Under the pieces are notes generated by a model, which was not told the DNA's origin, ran no database searches, and saw nothing but the letters and a program-made list of their open reading frames with translations. From assembly GCA_035511075.1 (NCBI GenBank), contig DATKFW010000015.1, positions 1-64,000 of the forward strand: a stretch of 64,000 nucleotides of DNA. Reading direction: 5' to 3'. This stretch comes from DATAUD01 sp035511075 (GTDB lineage: Bacteria > Verrucomicrobiota > Verrucomicrobiia > Limisphaerales > Palsa-1400). This document shows positions 63,215 through 64,000 of this stretch, piece by piece (positions within the stretch are counted from its first letter, which is position 1; each line of letters opens with the position of its first letter). The position numbers and the translations under genes were made by a program.

Positions 63215-63514
63215 ATGTCGTTTATTAATTATTTTCGAACATTCTTATTGCGTTATAATGGGCTCGATTATACGGCGTTGTACGAGATGCAACATTCTGA
63301 CGAACAATTCGAACAAGCCAAGAAAGCTTTAAAAGTTTTACCTCAAATCCTTGAGGCTGCGTTTCAACACAATGCAAAACGGCTGGAATCAATTTCAATC
63401 GGCGCAATCCGCACTCTTCGGACCGCGTTTCCAGATGTCGCAAAAGAAATGAGCGCGGTTCTTGTTTCTCATCAGGCCGGGACTCTTTCACTATTTTCAC
63501 TGACAGTTAGTTGA
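63215..63514 (+). CDS. Hypothetical protein, low confidence
   Basis: 99 codons in a locally AT-richer patch. From residue 25 it reads 'MQHSDEQFEQAKKALKVLPQ' and continues helical and plausible as a protein ('ISIGAIRTLRTAFPDVAKEM'). It resembles the N-terminal part of a larger protein but stops at 63514, overlapping the end of the hydrolase gene by 8 bp. It may be a remnant of a transferred gene. No family recognised. Confidence 0.35.
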   Translation: MSFINYFRTFLLRYNGLDYTALYEMQHSDEQFEQAKKALKVLPQILEAAFQHNAKRLESISIGAIRTLRTAFPDVAKEMSAVLVSHQAGTLSLFSLTVS

Positions 63515-64000
63515 GAAACTTCACCAGCAGCGAGATGGTTTGGTCGGGTGCTTCCTCTATCAGCCAGTGGCCGGAGCCAGTGACGATGACGCCTTCCACA
63601 TTCGTAGCTACCATTTTTCCCTGATCGATCAGGAACTGGCCACCGGCTTTTTCGCCCGAGAGCACCAGCATTGGCATCGTAAGCGGTGTTTTTGAAAATT
63701 CCGCAAAGTCTTTGGCGTCCTGTTCAAAGGCTTTGAAATACTCGAAGCCTGCCTTCATGTGGCCGGGTTTGGCGTATTCTTTGGCATAGAAGACGCGGTC
63801 GGCTTCGGGAACGGAGTGATGGCGGTCGGCGGCAAAATCATTCCAGAAATGCTCCAAATAAATACGTTCGCGCCCCTCGACCAGCGCCAGCGGCGTTTCG
63901 CCGTAAAAATGGAAATGCCACAAGTCGCGCATCAGCCAGACGTGCGTCCAGTCGCCGACACCCGGGAGGAACGCATCCATCAGCGCGATTTTGGACACCT
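63507..64000 (-). CDS. Alpha/beta hydrolase (epoxide-hydrolase-like), C-terminal part
   Basis: The gene runs off the right edge; about 164 C-terminal residues are visible. 'KIALMDAFLPGVGDW' is the strand after the nucleophile elbow in epoxide-hydrolase-like alpha/beta hydrolases, followed by the cap ('LWHFHFYGETPLALVEGRERIYLEHFW' in parts) and 'MPMLVLSGEKAGGQFL' with the catalytic His in 'VTGSGHWLIEEAP'. The nucleophile lies outside the window. The 'GETPLALVEGRE' cap sequence is that of the haloalkane dehalogenase/epoxide hydrolase branch. Substrate unknown. Confidence 0.88.
   Translation of the reverse strand, partial: VSKIALMDAFLPGVGDWTHVWLMRDLWHFHFYGETPLALVEGRERIYLEHFWNDFAADRHHSVPEADRVFYAKEYAKPGHMKAGFEYFKAFEQDAKDFAEFSKTPLTMPMLVLSGEKAGGQFLIDQGKMVATNVEGVIVTGSGHWLIEEAPDQTISLLVKFLN

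Overview
The window is gene-dense, GC-rich DNA with mostly small gaps between genes, many 1-4 base stop/start overlaps and few obvious Shine-Dalgarno sites. The gene content points to Verrucomicrobiota, probably near the Pedosphaera/Limisphaerales branch: a GloVer tandem-repeat exoprotein, DUF5069 and DUF4337 proteins, a DUF2723-TPR membrane protein, a kinase-WD40 receptor, a BspA-type LRR exoprotein and a SecA ending in a cysteine-rich SEC-C motif. lpxB, lnt, Mla-type and RND genes indicate a Gram-negative, lipid A-containing envelope. All family calls come from reading motifs, not from database searches, and the taxonomy is an inference.

Layout. 0.2-8.7 kb: an orphan antitoxin-like gene, a large GloVer exoprotein, aconitase with an extra internal segment, a Uma2 nuclease-fold protein, a Gfo/Idh/MocA dehydrogenase and a small lipoprotein. 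8.8-18 kb: a secreted PQQ-type beta-propeller, a long palindromic element between two convergent genes, agmatine deiminase, lnt, two small conserved proteins, purD and an S41-protease homologue that has lost its catalytic residues. 18-25 kb: secA, a GH29 alpha-L-fucosidase with a discoidin-like domain, DUF4337, ApbE and the first copy of a dispersed 90-99 bp repeat. 25-33 kb: a DUF5989-carbamoyltransferase-SxtJ operon, thrH, plsY-gpsA, a Gfo/Idh-lpxB cluster and a MntA/HepT toxin-antitoxin pair. 33.2-41.7 kb: one long plus-strand run, xseB-dxs-rlmD-DUF2723/TPR-GT4-WecA-like. 41.8-55.8 kb: two minus-strand operons devoted to the envelope and stress. 56-64 kb: repeat copy 2, a Ser/Thr kinase-WD40 receptor, an LRR exoprotein, VOC and SRPBCC proteins and the end of an alpha/beta hydrolase.

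The most interesting unit is the seven-gene minus-strand operon at 41768-49322. A DedA-rhodanese fusion is followed by a response-regulator receiver fused to a Grx-fold domain and a thioredoxin-reductase-like flavoprotein, both lacking the usual redox cysteines. Next come a cyclic-nucleotide-binding histidine kinase and a complete Mla-type lipid transporter (STAS-permease, ATPase, MCE protein, lipoprotein). Gaps are 24 bp or less throughout, which suggests that two-component/flavin signalling is coupled to phospholipid trafficking. Just upstream lies dps-adaptor-RND-TolC. Other unusual items are the palindrome whose ends supply the stop codons of both flanking genes, the dispersed repeat pair, the S41 pseudo-protease and the DUF5989-carbamoyltransferase-SxtJ trio of unknown role. 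No rRNA, tRNA, CRISPR array, transposase gene or phage gene was recognised.
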